Of a stretch of 64,000 nt of DNA, positions 38,713-47,807 are shown piece after piece. The notes under the pieces were generated by a model. That model ran no database searches, was not told the origin of the DNA, and saw only the letters and a list, made by a program, of their open reading frames with translations. This stretch comes from Hyphomicrobiales bacterium (lineage in GTDB: Bacteria; Pseudomonadota; Alphaproteobacteria; Rhizobiales; Rhizobiaceae): contig JAFKJY010000051.1 in assembly GCA_017305835.1 (NCBI GenBank), positions 1 through 64,000 of the forward strand. The letters are read 5' to 3'. The first letter of the stretch is position 1. Every line of letters starts with the position of its first letter. Position numbers and translations under genes: made by a program.

Positions 38713-39738
38713 TCAGCGAGGCAGCTCGACCGGCGCGCCCGTCCGGTACGCCTCGTCCGCCGCGAGGCAGATCTCGACCGCCAGCCGCGCCTCGCGCGGC
38801 GAAAAGATCGAGCGGCCCTCCCGGAAGCCGGCGAGCGCGAGGCGCAGATTCTCCTCGAGCTCGAACACCTCGCCCGAGCGCGGGATGTCGATCGGCTCCG
38901 GCTCGCGGTCGCCGCGCTGGACCTTCAGCGCGAATTCGGGATGCGGCGTGCGGTCCATCGCGCCCGTCCACCAGGTCCGCACCGCGCCCGTCTCCCCGGA
39001 GACCTCCAGCAGCGTGTGATGCTCGAAGCCGGAGAGGCACTGGCTGAGCACGGCCGCCGACCCGTCGGCCCATTCAAGCGTCGCGGCGAAGTTGCGGATC
39101 AGCCCGTCCGTCCCGCCATTGCCGACCGTGCGCACGCGCGCCGGCCTGCCGTTCTCGGCCGCGTACCACATGACGAGATCGAAGAAATGGACCAGTTCCT
39201 CCAGCACCCAGGAGCCGACCTTCTGCGGGTCGTAGCGCCAGCCGCCCGAGCCCTGCCGGAACTTGTGCCGGAACAGCGACAGGTGCTGGTAGCGCACCGG
39301 CCCGATGTCGCCCGCGGCGACGATGTCGCGCACCGCCTTCCACTGGTGCGATACGCGCAGCTCGTGGTTCACCGCCACCCGCCCGCCCGTCCGGTCGGCC
39401 GCCGCGATCACCTCGTCGCATTGGCGCAGCGACAGGCCGGCAGGCTTTTCCAGAAACACGTTGGCGCCGGCGTCGAGCGCGAGGCAGGCGAAGCGGCTGT
39501 GCGCATGGTTCGGCACGGTGACGCTCACTACGTCGTAGCCGCCGGCCGCCAGCATCGCTTCATAGTCGTCGAAGCGCGGGACGTCGGGCAGGTGCTCCGC
39601 GGCGGCCTTGGCCGAGCTCTCGCCGTGGCAGTAGACGGCGACGACCTCGGCGCCGTCGATCGCCCCGAGCGCGCGGGCATGCATCTGGCCCCAGGCCCCG
39701 AACCCGGCGAGCGCGATGCGGGAGACGCTGTCTGTCAC
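38713..39738 (-). CDS. Gfo/Idh/MocA-family oxidoreductase
   Basis: This 341-residue dehydrogenase has Rossmann motif LAGFGAWGQMHARAL, the family EKPAGLSL lysine segment and a substrate domain with LEELVHFFDL. The start is GTG at 39738, with AGAGG upstream. It lies 52 bases after the D-threonine-aldolase-like gene and 24 bases before the DMT transporter gene. It is one of three members of this family in the window, each in a different operon. Substrate unknown. Confidence 0.88.
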   Translation of the reverse strand: MTDSVSRIALAGFGAWGQMHARALGAIDGAEVVAVYCHGESSAKAAAEHLPDVPRFDDYEAMLAAGGYDVVSVTVPNHAHSRFACLALDAGANVFLEKPAGLSLRQCDEVIAAADRTGGRVAVNHELRVSHQWKAVRDIVAAGDIGPVRYQHLSLFRHKFRQGSGGWRYDPQKVGSWVLEELVHFFDLVMWYAAENGRPARVRTVGNGGTDGLIRNFAATLEWADGSAAVLSQCLSGFEHHTLLEVSGETGAVRTWWTGAMDRTPHPEFALKVQRGDREPEPIDIPRSGEVFELEENLRLALAGFREGRSIFSPREARLAVEICLAADEAYRTGAPVELPR

Positions 39739-39790
39739 GGTCGAACCTCTCGAAGCGGGCAGGGAAACGGGGACGCGGCGCGGCGGGCGG

Positions 39791-40879
39791 TCATGCCACG
39801 CGCCCGCGCGCGTCGATCGTCAGCCAGCCCGCATCCTTTCCGTCGCGCGTCAGCGCGATGCGGTCGAACAGGTTGCTGACGGGGCAGACATGGTTCGGCA
39901 GGATGCGGACGACCTCGCCCAGCGCCGGCGGCTTCGCGCATTGCGAGACGTCGACGAAGCCGTGCTCCTCGGCGAGCTGGTAGATGCTGGCGCCGGGATA
40001 GTCGGCCAGCAGGCCGTAGCCCGTCAGCCCGCCGAGATCGCTGGTCAGGGTCTTGGAGCCGGCGTCGACGATGACGCGGCCTGGGCTCGCGGCGCTGACC
40101 ACCGTCGCATGGACGAACAGCGCGCAGTCCTCCGGCCCGGCGGCGCCCGCGGCCATCATCTGCCGGTCGTTGTAGATCGAGGTGCCCGAGCGGTACTGCG
40201 TCTCGCCGGCCTCGCCGACGCGCCGCACGTTGGGCGTGCCGCCGGACGAGACGGTCGTGAGCGCGAGGCCGTGCGCCGCGCAACCCTGCCGCACCGCCTC
40301 GACGAAGGCCCGCGTGGCGCTCACATCGCCGTTGGGCGGGTAGATCAGCAGGCCGGCGAAGGCGAGGCCCGGCAGCGAGGCGATGTGGCGCGCCAGCGCG
40401 ACCGCGGTCTCCACGTCGGGAACGCCGCAGCGGTGGCGGCCCGTGTCGCACTCGACGAGGACGGAGAGCGACGCGGCGGCGGACCGCATCGCGCGCGAGA
40501 GGCCGTCGGCGACGAGCCGGCCGTCGCAGGAGACGGTGAGCCGCACGCGCCGCGCCAGCGCCGAAAGGCGCGCGAGCTTCGCCTCGCCGATGATATTGTA
40601 GCTGATCAGGATGTCGGCGAGGCCGGCATCGGCCATGATCTCGGCCTCGCCGAGCTTCTGGCAGGTGATGCCGGCAGCGCCCGCATCGACCTGCAGGCGG
40701 GCCATCGCCACCGATTTGTGCGTCTTGATGTGCGGCCAGTTCGCGACGCCTGCCTTGTCGCAGGCATCCTGCAATTTGCGGACGTTGCGCTCCGCCACCG
40801 ACAGCTCGACGACGGGCATCGGCGTTTCGACCGCGAGTCCCCTGCTTTTCCATTCCGGCCATTCGGCGACCTGGGTCAT
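39791..40879 (-). CDS. D-threonine aldolase / D-serine dehydratase-like PLP enzyme
   Basis: This 362-residue fold-type III PLP enzyme (alanine-racemase-like N-terminal barrel) has WPHIKTHKS with the PLP lysine, SGGTPNVRRV and the metal-site NHVCP near the C-terminus. The family cleaves D-threonine-type beta-hydroxy amino acids or deaminates D-serine. The ATG at 40879 overlaps the deacetylase stop by 4 bases, so the two are co-translated. With a RidA-like protein in the operon, an enamine-releasing dehydratase reaction is attractive (inference). Confidence 0.9.
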   Translation of the reverse strand: MTQVAEWPEWKSRGLAVETPMPVVELSVAERNVRKLQDACDKAGVANWPHIKTHKSVAMARLQVDAGAAGITCQKLGEAEIMADAGLADILISYNIIGEAKLARLSALARRVRLTVSCDGRLVADGLSRAMRSAAASLSVLVECDTGRHRCGVPDVETAVALARHIASLPGLAFAGLLIYPPNGDVSATRAFVEAVRQGCAAHGLALTTVSSGGTPNVRRVGEAGETQYRSGTSIYNDRQMMAAGAAGPEDCALFVHATVVSAASPGRVIVDAGSKTLTSDLGGLTGYGLLADYPGASIYQLAEEHGFVDVSQCAKPPALGEVVRILPNHVCPVSNLFDRIALTRDGKDAGWLTIDARGRVA

Positions 40880-42117
40880 GTGCGTTGCCCTGTCTGCCGG
40901 TAGTAGGCGGATTCCCACGGACGGGGATCCGGCGCGACCGGGACGCCGGCCCGGACGAGCCCGCGCGGCCGCAGCAGGTAGGCCCCTTCGCGCCTGACGC
41001 CGGCGACGTCGACGAAGGGGAAGTTCGCCTCGACCTTGTCGATCAGGCTGATGTCGGCCACCGCCCCCGGCGCGAGATGCCCGAGGTCGGAGCGGCCCAT
41101 GGCGCGGGCGGGCGCATCGGTCACCATCGCCACCGCATCCACGAGCGCGACGCCGCAGGTCATCATCTTGCTCATCGTGTGGAGGAGGTCGAAGGCCGGG
41201 CCGTCGACGCTCATCATGTGCACGTCGCTGGAGATGATGTCCGGCGCGAAACCGTCGGCGAGAGCGGCCTCGGCGCTGGCGAAGCCGAAGGCGCCCATGC
41301 CGTGGCCGATGTCGAACAGGATGCCGCGTTCGCGGGCCTTCGCGACCGCCGGCAGCAGCGCGCCATGCCCGTCGACCGGCGCGTTCGGCGCGGGGCGGAA
41401 GCAATGGGTGAGCACGTCGCCCGGCCGCAGACGCTCCAGGATCTCCTCGTAGGACGGCGGCGGCCGGCCGATATGGGTCATCAGCGGCAGGCCGAGGCGG
41501 CCGGCGGCGGCGAGCGCCCGCTCCAGCGCCAGCAGCCCGATCTCCCCCGAGGTGCCGCCGCCCAGCCGCACCTTCACGCCGACGACGATGTCGCGGTTCT
41601 CCTCCGCGACAGCGACGCACCTGTCCACCGACAGCAGGCCGTCGACGCTCGCCTCGCCGAACATGAGGTCGCGGTCGAAGGCGAAGATGCCCGGATAGGA
41701 GATGTTGATATAGGCCAGCGCGCGGCACTGGGACCTGTCGGCGACGAAGGACCGGAAGCCGGCGAAATTGCCGGCGCCGGCGCTGCCGGCGTCGACCATG
41801 GTGGTGACGGCCGAACGCCGCGCGATCGGGTCCGGCTCGACGCCATAGCTCGTCGCGGCATGGTAGATGTGGGTGTGCAGGTCGATCATGCCCGGCGTCA
41901 CGATCGTGCCGGACACGTCCTGCACGACCACGGCATCGGTCGGGTCGAGCGCCTCCGCCACGGCCGCGACGAGGCCGTCCCTGATCGCAACGTCGCGCCG
42001 GCCGTCGACGCGATTGCGCGGATCGACGACCCGGCCGCCCTTGAGCAGCAGGTCGTATGGCTGCGTCGCCCCGGTTTCCCGGTGGGCTATCGTCCCCATG
42101 TCAACCGCCTTTCCCAT
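40876..42117 (-). CDS. Amidohydrolase/deacetylase family metallohydrolase (COG3964 type)
   Basis: This 413-residue binuclear amidohydrolase has the intact metal set: DLHTHIYH, VGVKVRL with the likely carboxylated lysine, LMTHIGRP, VLTHCFRP and SSDVHM. The group contains rhizobial enzymes acting on N-acyl or O-acyl derivatives of D-amino or hydroxy acids. It is directly coupled to the D-threonine-aldolase-like gene, so hydrolysis of an N-acyl-D-amino acid or cyclic amide to feed that enzyme is plausible. Dihydroorotase is unlikely given the context. Confidence 0.88.
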   Translation of the reverse strand: MGKAVDMGTIAHRETGATQPYDLLLKGGRVVDPRNRVDGRRDVAIRDGLVAAVAEALDPTDAVVVQDVSGTIVTPGMIDLHTHIYHAATSYGVEPDPIARRSAVTTMVDAGSAGAGNFAGFRSFVADRSQCRALAYINISYPGIFAFDRDLMFGEASVDGLLSVDRCVAVAEENRDIVVGVKVRLGGGTSGEIGLLALERALAAAGRLGLPLMTHIGRPPPSYEEILERLRPGDVLTHCFRPAPNAPVDGHGALLPAVAKARERGILFDIGHGMGAFGFASAEAALADGFAPDIISSDVHMMSVDGPAFDLLHTMSKMMTCGVALVDAVAMVTDAPARAMGRSDLGHLAPGAVADISLIDKVEANFPFVDVAGVRREGAYLLRPRGLVRAGVPVAPDPRPWESAYYRQTGQRT

Positions 42118-42132
42118 GATCGACCGGGCCCC

Positions 42133-43008
42133 TCATGCCGCGCGTTCCTCGAAGCGCCAGCGGATCGCATGGCGCGACGTTTCGCCCGGCGCGAGGAGGC
42201 GCATCGACGGCTTCTCCGCGAGCTCGCCCTCGAAACCCTGCGGGTCGCCATGGCCGGTCCAGCATTCCACGCACAGGAAGGACGCCGGCGGGCGGCTCCA
42301 CAGCGCCACATGCGGAAAATTGTCCATCTCGACGGCGATGGCCTCGCCCGAGGGCGAGACGAAGCGGAGGCTGCGGCTGTTCGCGTTCAGGAAGCACAGC
42401 GCCTCCCGCGCCATGAGCTCGTGCGACAGCGGCAGGCGGCGGCCGTCGAAGGCGATCGGGCGCCGGCCGTCCGTGAACAGGCCGTTGCCGTCGATGACGG
42501 GCACCGACGTCGCCTCCTCCCGCTCGAACAGGATCGCATACCCCTCCGGCCCCGCCCCCGCGAAGGACCAGAGGAAGCCGGGGTGAAGCCCGATGGCGAA
42601 GGGCATCGCCGTGTCGTCGGCATTGGCCACCTCGAAGCCGATCGAGACCCCGCGCGGGGCGAGCCGGTAGGAGACATCGAGCTGGAAGGCGAACGGGTAG
42701 TGGCTCCGCGTCGACGGGCCGTCGCGCAGGGTGAAGGTGACGCCCGTGCCGTCTTGCGCATCTGCTGAGAAGGTCTCGCCCGAGGCGAAGCCGTGCACGC
42801 CGATCGGATAGGTCCGGTCGCCGACGCGGATCTGGCCGTTCCGCGCCCATCCCACGATCGGGAACAGGACCGGGCTGCTGCGCGCCCAAGCGTCGCCGCC
42901 GGGCCACAGCAGCTCGCGCCCCGCGACCTGCCAGGACACCGGCTCCGCGCCGCGTGCTCGCACGCGCAGCGTCGCGTCCCCCGCGGACAGGGCGATCGCA
43001 TCGCTCAA
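42133..43008 (-). CDS. Aldose 1-epimerase-like protein
   Basis: This 291-residue protein of the galactose-mutarotase-like superfamily includes the LLWPGGDAWARSSPVLFPIVG opening common to LacX/YihR-like members, then GLHPGFLWSF and LCVECWTGHGDP near the end. TTG at 43008 overlaps the RidA stop as TTGA, which gives the full family N-terminus; the ATG nearby is out of frame. It may be an anomer epimerase for a sugar handled by this operon. Function is inferred from fold only. Confidence 0.78.
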   Translation of the reverse strand: MSDAIALSAGDATLRVRARGAEPVSWQVAGRELLWPGGDAWARSSPVLFPIVGWARNGQIRVGDRTYPIGVHGFASGETFSADAQDGTGVTFTLRDGPSTRSHYPFAFQLDVSYRLAPRGVSIGFEVANADDTAMPFAIGLHPGFLWSFAGAGPEGYAILFEREEATSVPVIDGNGLFTDGRRPIAFDGRRLPLSHELMAREALCFLNANSRSLRFVSPSGEAIAVEMDNFPHVALWSRPPASFLCVECWTGHGDPQGFEGELAEKPSMRLLAPGETSRHAIRWRFEERAA

Positions 43009-43502
43009 GGCGCGACCCTGACGATCATCTCGATCTCGACGGTCATGTTGCCCGGCAGGCCGCCCATGCCGACCGCCGAGCGGGCATGCCTGCCCTTCTC
43101 GCCGAACACGTCGATCATCAGCCGCGAGCAGCCGTCGATCACCTTCGGATGGTCGCCGAAGCCTGGCGCCCCGTTGACCATTCCGAGCACCTTGACGACC
43201 CGCTCGACCCGGTCGAGCGACCCGATCTCGCGCCGGAGCGCGGCGAGCAGGTTGAGCCCGGCGATGCGGGCGTCCTCGATCGCCTCCTCCAGGCTGACGT
43301 CGGCACCGACCTTGCCCGACCGGCGCGTGCCGTCGGCGCGGCGCGGGCCCTTGCCCGACAGGTAGACCAGGTCTCCGTCGCGCAGGGCATCCTCGTAGAG
43401 GCCCTGGGCCGGAGCCGGATCCGGCAGGGTCAGGTTCAGCTCTCGAAGTCTCTGCTCGGCGGATATGGCATTCGTGGACGGCATGCGATCGACACCCGGC
43501 AT
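43005..43502 (-). CDS. RidA/YjgF-family imine/enamine deaminase-like protein
   Basis: This 165-residue RidA-family protein has the C-terminal arginine-containing HARSAVGMGGLPGNMTVEIE (Arg141) and ends EMIVRVAP. RidA hydrolyses reactive enamines such as 2-aminoacrylate made by PLP dehydratases. The first gene of the six-gene operon, it overlaps the aldose-epimerase-like gene at TTGA. No clear ribosome site precedes either the ATG at 43502 or the one at 43484, so the start could be six codons later. It differs from core RidA by an N-terminal extension of about 30 residues, as in the COG0251 (Rid2-7) subgroups. Confidence 0.87.
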   Translation of the reverse strand: MPGVDRMPSTNAISAEQRLRELNLTLPDPAPAQGLYEDALRDGDLVYLSGKGPRRADGTRRSGKVGADVSLEEAIEDARIAGLNLLAALRREIGSLDRVERVVKVLGMVNGAPGFGDHPKVIDGCSRLMIDVFGEKGRHARSAVGMGGLPGNMTVEIEMIVRVAP

Positions 43503-43610
43503 TGGCCAGCGAACCGCGCTGGCGACGAAGGGATAAGCTACTATGCGACCGGCGTATAGGACCGGATTTTCTCATTCGACCGATCGATCATGACGTGGCC
43601 CCGCGCCTCG

Positions 43611-44699
43611 TCACGCCGCGATCGTGAAGCGGTAGGACGTCTCCTGCAGATAGCGTTCGCCGGGCCGCAGCACCGGGCTCGGGAAGCCCGGATGGTTGAT
43701 CGCGTCCGGCCATGTCTGCGGCTCGAGGCACAGGCCCGCGCGGCGGCCGTAGCGCCGCCCCTCCAGCCCCGCGATCGCCACGTCGAGCTTGGACCCGTCA
43801 TAGAACTGGAGCCCCGGCTCGGTCGTCGCCAGCGTCATGGCGACGCCCGACACGGGGCTGCGCAGATGCGCGACCTCGCGGATCGGCACCCGCGTGATCC
43901 ACAGGCAATAATTGTGATCGAACGGCCGGACGTCCCTGCCTCTTCCCCGGTCGACGGCGCGGCGCTCCCTGAAGTCGAACTCCGTGCCGGCGACCGACCG
44001 GACCTCGCCGGTGGGCATGCCGTCCCCGTCCGTCGGCAGGTAGGCGGCCGCGTCGATGCTCAGCTCGTGCCCGCCGATCGTCTCGCCGCCGTCGAGGTTG
44101 AAGTAGCCGTGCGGCGCGAGGTTGACGGGCGTCGGCCGGTCCGCCTCGGCCTCGATGCGCAGATGCAGCGTGCCAGCGCCCGTCATGCTGTAGGTGGCCG
44201 CGAAGCGGCAGGCGCCGGGATAGCCCATCCAGCCGTCCGGCTCGGAAAGCGTCATCGTCACGCTGTCGGCCGTGTGGTCCTCGATCTGCCAGGTACGCTT
44301 GCTGACGCCGAGCGTGCCCCCGTGGAGATGGTGCGCGCGGGCATTGCGGTCGAGCTGGTGGGCGCTGCCGTCGAGCAGGAAGCGGCCGTCGCGGATACGG
44401 TTGGCGCAGCGGCCGACGATGGCGCCGAAATTGCGCGAATGGATGGGATAGGGCTCGAACCGGTCGAAGCCGAGCACGAGCGGATGCGGGTGGCCGTCCA
44501 GCCGCAGGTCGCGCAGGCACGCGCCCCAATTCATGATCCACGCGGTCAGTCCGCCGCCGCTTATGCGGACCTGCTCGACCGCGCCGCCGTCCGGCGCCGT
44601 TCCGAAAGCCTCCCTCTCCAAGCCTCCCCCTCCCCGAAGCACCGCGATCGCCCGCGATTCCATCGCCTCCGACCCAGTCTGGCCTGTCCGCTCCAACAT
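43611..44699 (-). CDS. Galactose mutarotase / aldose 1-epimerase
   Basis: This 362-residue GalM-type enzyme interconverts alpha and beta anomers. Active-site stretches are present: GRCANRIRDGRF, HHLHGGTLG with a catalytic His, NLAPHGYFNL and the late catalytic Glu in LCLEPQTWPDAINH. The ATG at 44699 abuts the lactonase stop directly (TAG-ATG). It is the last gene of the aldolase / lactonase / mutarotase operon, facing away from the importer. It supports the idea that this locus handles galactose or a similar aldohexose. Confidence 0.92.
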   Translation of the reverse strand: MLERTGQTGSEAMESRAIAVLRGGGGLEREAFGTAPDGGAVEQVRISGGGLTAWIMNWGACLRDLRLDGHPHPLVLGFDRFEPYPIHSRNFGAIVGRCANRIRDGRFLLDGSAHQLDRNARAHHLHGGTLGVSKRTWQIEDHTADSVTMTLSEPDGWMGYPGACRFAATYSMTGAGTLHLRIEAEADRPTPVNLAPHGYFNLDGGETIGGHELSIDAAAYLPTDGDGMPTGEVRSVAGTEFDFRERRAVDRGRGRDVRPFDHNYCLWITRVPIREVAHLRSPVSGVAMTLATTEPGLQFYDGSKLDVAIAGLEGRRYGRRAGLCLEPQTWPDAINHPGFPSPVLRPGERYLQETSYRFTIAA

Positions 44700-45590
44700 C
44701 TAGCGCCCGGTCGCGAAACGCGTCGCCGGCAGGCCCTCCATGCCGAGATCGAGCGCGAGCAGCGCTCCGGCGAGCGGCTCGGCCGCCTTCTCGTCGGGCG
44801 TCAGCCCGTCGCTGATCGAGGTGACGAAGATCGTCTTCAGGTCGGAGCCGCCGAACGCGATCTTCGACGGACGGCTGACCGGCAGCTCGACGGTGAGGTC
44901 GAGCCTTCCTTCCGGCGTGAAACGCAGCAGCCTCGACCCGCGCACGGCCGCGACCCAGTAGCAGCCGGCGGCATCGACCGTCGCCCCGTCCGGGCGGCCT
45001 TCGGGCAGGACCGCAAAGGTTTCCCTGTCCAGCGGCCGTCCCGTCCCGACGTCGTAGCGCGCCCGCCAGACCTGGTGCGGCGTGACGGGCGTGTCCGCCC
45101 AATGGACCGTCAGCCCGTCGGGGCTGAAGGCGATACCGTTGGGGATGGTGAGGCCGCTTGCGATCCTGTCCGCGGCGCCGTCGCCGCCCACGACGAAGAG
45201 GCTGCCGACCGGCGACAGCCCGGTCTGCGGCAGCGGCATGGTGCCCACCCACAGCCTGCCCTGGCGGTCGCAGCACGTGTCGTTGGTGCGGTTGCCGGAG
45301 GGTGCGGACTCGAGCCGCGCGAAGATGCTTTTGTCCCCGCTCGCCGGATCGAACTTCAGGATCGTGTCGTGCTGGCCGACGAGCCAGCTGCCGTCGTCGG
45401 CCGGCTGCACGAAGCCCGCCATCTCCGGAAAGTCCCAACTCTCGGTCGTTCCGCTTTCCGGCCGCGTGCGCAGCACCTTGCGGTCGGGGATGTCGACCCA
45501 CAGCAGCGCGCCCTCGTCCCAGATCGCGCTTTCGCCGACCTGCGCCGTGAAGGAGCCGACCCGCTCGACCTTCGGCGACAGCACGCGCAT
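44700..45590 (-). CDS. SMP-30/gluconolactonase family lactonase
   Basis: This 296-residue six-bladed propeller has metal-site residues Glu20 (GESAIWD), SGNRTNDT, IPNGIAFSPDG and RPDGATVDAAG. The family hydrolyses aldonolactones to aldonic acids. The gene starts one base after the aldolase stop (TGAGATG) and ends against the mutarotase gene. In context it would open galactonolactone-type lactones before the DgoD step encoded across the divide. Confidence 0.92.
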   Translation of the reverse strand: MRVLSPKVERVGSFTAQVGESAIWDEGALLWVDIPDRKVLRTRPESGTTESWDFPEMAGFVQPADDGSWLVGQHDTILKFDPASGDKSIFARLESAPSGNRTNDTCCDRQGRLWVGTMPLPQTGLSPVGSLFVVGGDGAADRIASGLTIPNGIAFSPDGLTVHWADTPVTPHQVWRARYDVGTGRPLDRETFAVLPEGRPDGATVDAAGCYWVAAVRGSRLLRFTPEGRLDLTVELPVSRPSKIAFGGSDLKTIFVTSISDGLTPDEKAAEPLAGALLALDLGMEGLPATRFATGR

Positions 45591-45591
45591 C

Positions 45592-46356
45592 TCAGCCCCG
45601 CAGCGTCTTGAGCTCGGCGCGGGCGTTGGACATCATCAGCCCGAGATCCGATCCCGACGCCACCCAGGAAAAGCCGTAGCCGAGATAGTCGCGCGCCTGC
45701 GCGGCGCCGCCCGCCAGGATGCCGCAGGGCATGCCGATTTTCGCGCACCGGGCCGCCGCGTCGGCAAGCACCTTCTGGACCTCGGGATGGCCGGTCCGGC
45801 CGATGAAGCCCATGTCGGCGGAGAGGTCGCCGGGGCCGACGAAGATGCAGTCGACGCCCGGCACGGCCGCGATCGCCTCGAGGTCGGCCACCGCCTTGCG
45901 CGTCTCGAGCTGGAGGATGACGCAAATCTCGCGCGCGGCGCCGGCCGCGTAGTCGGCGACGCCGCCATAGCGCGTCGCGCGGCTCATGCCGGCATAGCCG
46001 CGCACGCCGTCCGGCGGATAGCGCGTCGCGGCGACCGCCCTGCGCGCCTCCTCGATGTTCTGGACGTAGGGAAACATCAGCGTCTGGGCGCCGAAGTCGA
46101 GGACCTGCTTGACGGTGACCGCGTCGTTCCACTGCAGCCGCACGACCGCGCTCGCCGGCGAGCCGGCGACGGCCTGCAGCAGGCCGAGCATGCGCGGCGC
46201 GTCGTTGGGCGCGTGCTCCATGTCGAGCACGACGAAATCGTAGCCCGCGAAGCCGAGCGCCTCGGCCGCGACGGCGCTTCCGCTCATCGCCCAAACGCCG
46301 ATCATCGGCGGCGTGCGCTTCAGATTTTTCTTGAATGCATTGAAAGGCACGTCCAC
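45592..46356 (-). CDS. HpcH/HpaI-family class II aldolase
   Basis: This 254-residue class II pyruvate aldolase has VVLDMEHAPND with the catalytic His, VVRLQWND with the Arg, LQLETRKAV with the metal Glu and VGPGDLSADMG with the metal Asp. The family cleaves 2-keto-3-deoxy sugar acids or hydroxy-heptenedioates to pyruvate plus an aldehyde. GTG at 46356 is preferred: GGAG lies 8 bases before it and an earlier ATG would add a non-family lead. Next to a galactonate dehydratase, it is a plausible 2-keto-3-deoxygalactonate aldolase. Confidence 0.9.
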   Translation of the reverse strand: MDVPFNAFKKNLKRTPPMIGVWAMSGSAVAAEALGFAGYDFVVLDMEHAPNDAPRMLGLLQAVAGSPASAVVRLQWNDAVTVKQVLDFGAQTLMFPYVQNIEEARRAVAATRYPPDGVRGYAGMSRATRYGGVADYAAGAAREICVILQLETRKAVADLEAIAAVPGVDCIFVGPGDLSADMGFIGRTGHPEVQKVLADAAARCAKIGMPCGILAGGAAQARDYLGYGFSWVASGSDLGLMMSNARAELKTLRG

Positions 46357-46442
46357 TTTTTCTTCTCCGCTGCCCCGGCGCGTGGTCACTTCTGGCGGGC
46401 GTCTGGAATCTTCTAGCGCCGTCCAAACCACATTGCCAGGGT

Positions 46443-46466
46443 TTATATCTTATGTCTTATATAAGA
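46443..46466. promoter_or_regulatory. AT-rich dyad in the divergent aldolase/importer gap
   Basis: TTATAT (46443-46448) and ATATAA (46459-46464) form an inverted repeat, and TCTTATATAAGA (46455-46466) is a perfect 12-bp palindrome overlapping its right arm. A further half-site ATCTTAT lies at 46447-46453. This AT island lies 61 bases before the binding-protein start and 87 bases before the aldolase start. It resembles a GntR/DgoR-style operator or an overlapping bidirectional promoter (inference); no GntR gene lies in the window. Confidence 0.5.
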
Positions 46467-46526
46467 AAATGGCCAACGAGGCATGGATGCCTCCGGTCCG
46501 ATGACGATCCGAAAGGGAGGTTTTCA

Positions 46527-47807
46527 ATGTTTCGATTCGACAAGCGCAGGCTGCGGTTCGCCGCGGCCATTTCCGCGGCGACGCTGGCCGTCGGCATGGT
46601 CGGCACGGCCGACGCGCAGGACAAGGTGACGATCACCTTCGCCAACTGGGCTTCCGCCGAAGGCACGACGCGGTCCAGCATCGAGAAGGTGATCGCCAAC
46701 TTCGAGGCGGCCAACCCCGGCATCGACGTCGTCAGCGAGTCGATCTCCTTCTCCGAGATCGCGCGCCAGCTCGTGCTGCGGGCCCGCTCCGGCAACCCGC
46801 CGGACGTGGCGCAGCTCGCCGGCAACGACACGGTGCTGGTCGGCTCGACCGGCTCGCTGGAGCCGCTCGACGGCTATATCAGCAAGGAGCTGGCGGCGAA
46901 CCTCAAGCCCGGCGCCGACGCCGGCCTGCGCAACAAGGACGGCGCTCTGTTCGCCTTCCCGTGGAACCAGTCGCCGGCCGGCTTCTGGTACAACAAGGAC
47001 ATCATGCAGAAGGCGGGCCTCGACCCGAACAAGCCGCCGCGCACCATCGAGGAGCTGAACGCGGCGCTCGCCGCCGTCAAGTCGAGCCAGCCGGGCGTCA
47101 TCCCGCTCGGCATGGACACGACCAACCGTGCCTTCGCGCTGAGCTCCAACTGGCCTTGGATGCAGGCCTTCGGCGCCCTCCCCGTCGGCGAAGGCGCGAC
47201 CGGCGCCGAATCGGCCGAGATGAAGGCCTACCTGACCTGGATGCGCGCGAGCGCGCAGGCCGGCTACATCGATCCGGGCCGCAAGATCGGCGAGTTCCGG
47301 CCGCTGGCCGCGCAGGGCAACGTCGCCTTCCACTGGGACCAGGTGCTGCTCAAGGGCGTCATGCAGGGCGCCAACGGCATGTCCAACGACGACTTCTACA
47401 AGACGTGGGGCGTGACGACGCTGCCGACCGCCGGCGGCAAGGCGACGACCTTCGAGGGCGGCCACCAGCTCGTCATGTTCGCCAACAGCAAGCACAAGGA
47501 AGCGGCCTGGAAGTTCATCGAGTATCTGGCGACCTCGCCCGACGCGATCGCCAACTACACGACCAGCGTCAATTCCTCGCTGCCGTCGATCAAGACCACC
47601 GGCAACGCCGAGCTGGACGCCTCGCTCGATACGCCGGTGTTCAAGGCCTTCTCGGAGGAGATCATCCCGACGCTGGCGCCGCAGCCCTACGGCCCCGAGT
47701 TCGCCGCCGCCGCGACCGCGATCATGGCCGGCGTGCAGGAGGCCGTCACCGGCTCGCAGCCGATCGACGCCATCGCCGCCTCGATCCAGCAGCAACTGCC
47801 GAAGTGA
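46527..47807 (+). CDS. CUT1 sugar ABC transporter solute-binding protein
   Basis: This 426-residue family-1 binding protein has a signal peptide cleaved near GTADAQ-DKV (about residue 31). The hinge FAFPWNQSPAGFWYNKDIMQKAG and a late FEGGHQLVMF are visible. GGGAGG precedes the ATG at 46527. It heads a five-gene plus-strand operon of importer, dehydrogenase, ATPase and DgoD. Galactose, a galactoside or another aldose is the likely ligand from the enzymes alongside. Confidence 0.93.
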   Translation: MFRFDKRRLRFAAAISAATLAVGMVGTADAQDKVTITFANWASAEGTTRSSIEKVIANFEAANPGIDVVSESISFSEIARQLVLRARSGNPPDVAQLAGNDTVLVGSTGSLEPLDGYISKELAANLKPGADAGLRNKDGALFAFPWNQSPAGFWYNKDIMQKAGLDPNKPPRTIEELNAALAAVKSSQPGVIPLGMDTTNRAFALSSNWPWMQAFGALPVGEGATGAESAEMKAYLTWMRASAQAGYIDPGRKIGEFRPLAAQGNVAFHWDQVLLKGVMQGANGMSNDDFYKTWGVTTLPTAGGKATTFEGGHQLVMFANSKHKEAAWKFIEYLATSPDAIANYTTSVNSSLPSIKTTGNAELDASLDTPVFKAFSEEIIPTLAPQPYGPEFAAAATAIMAGVQEAVTGSQPIDAIAASIQQQLPK

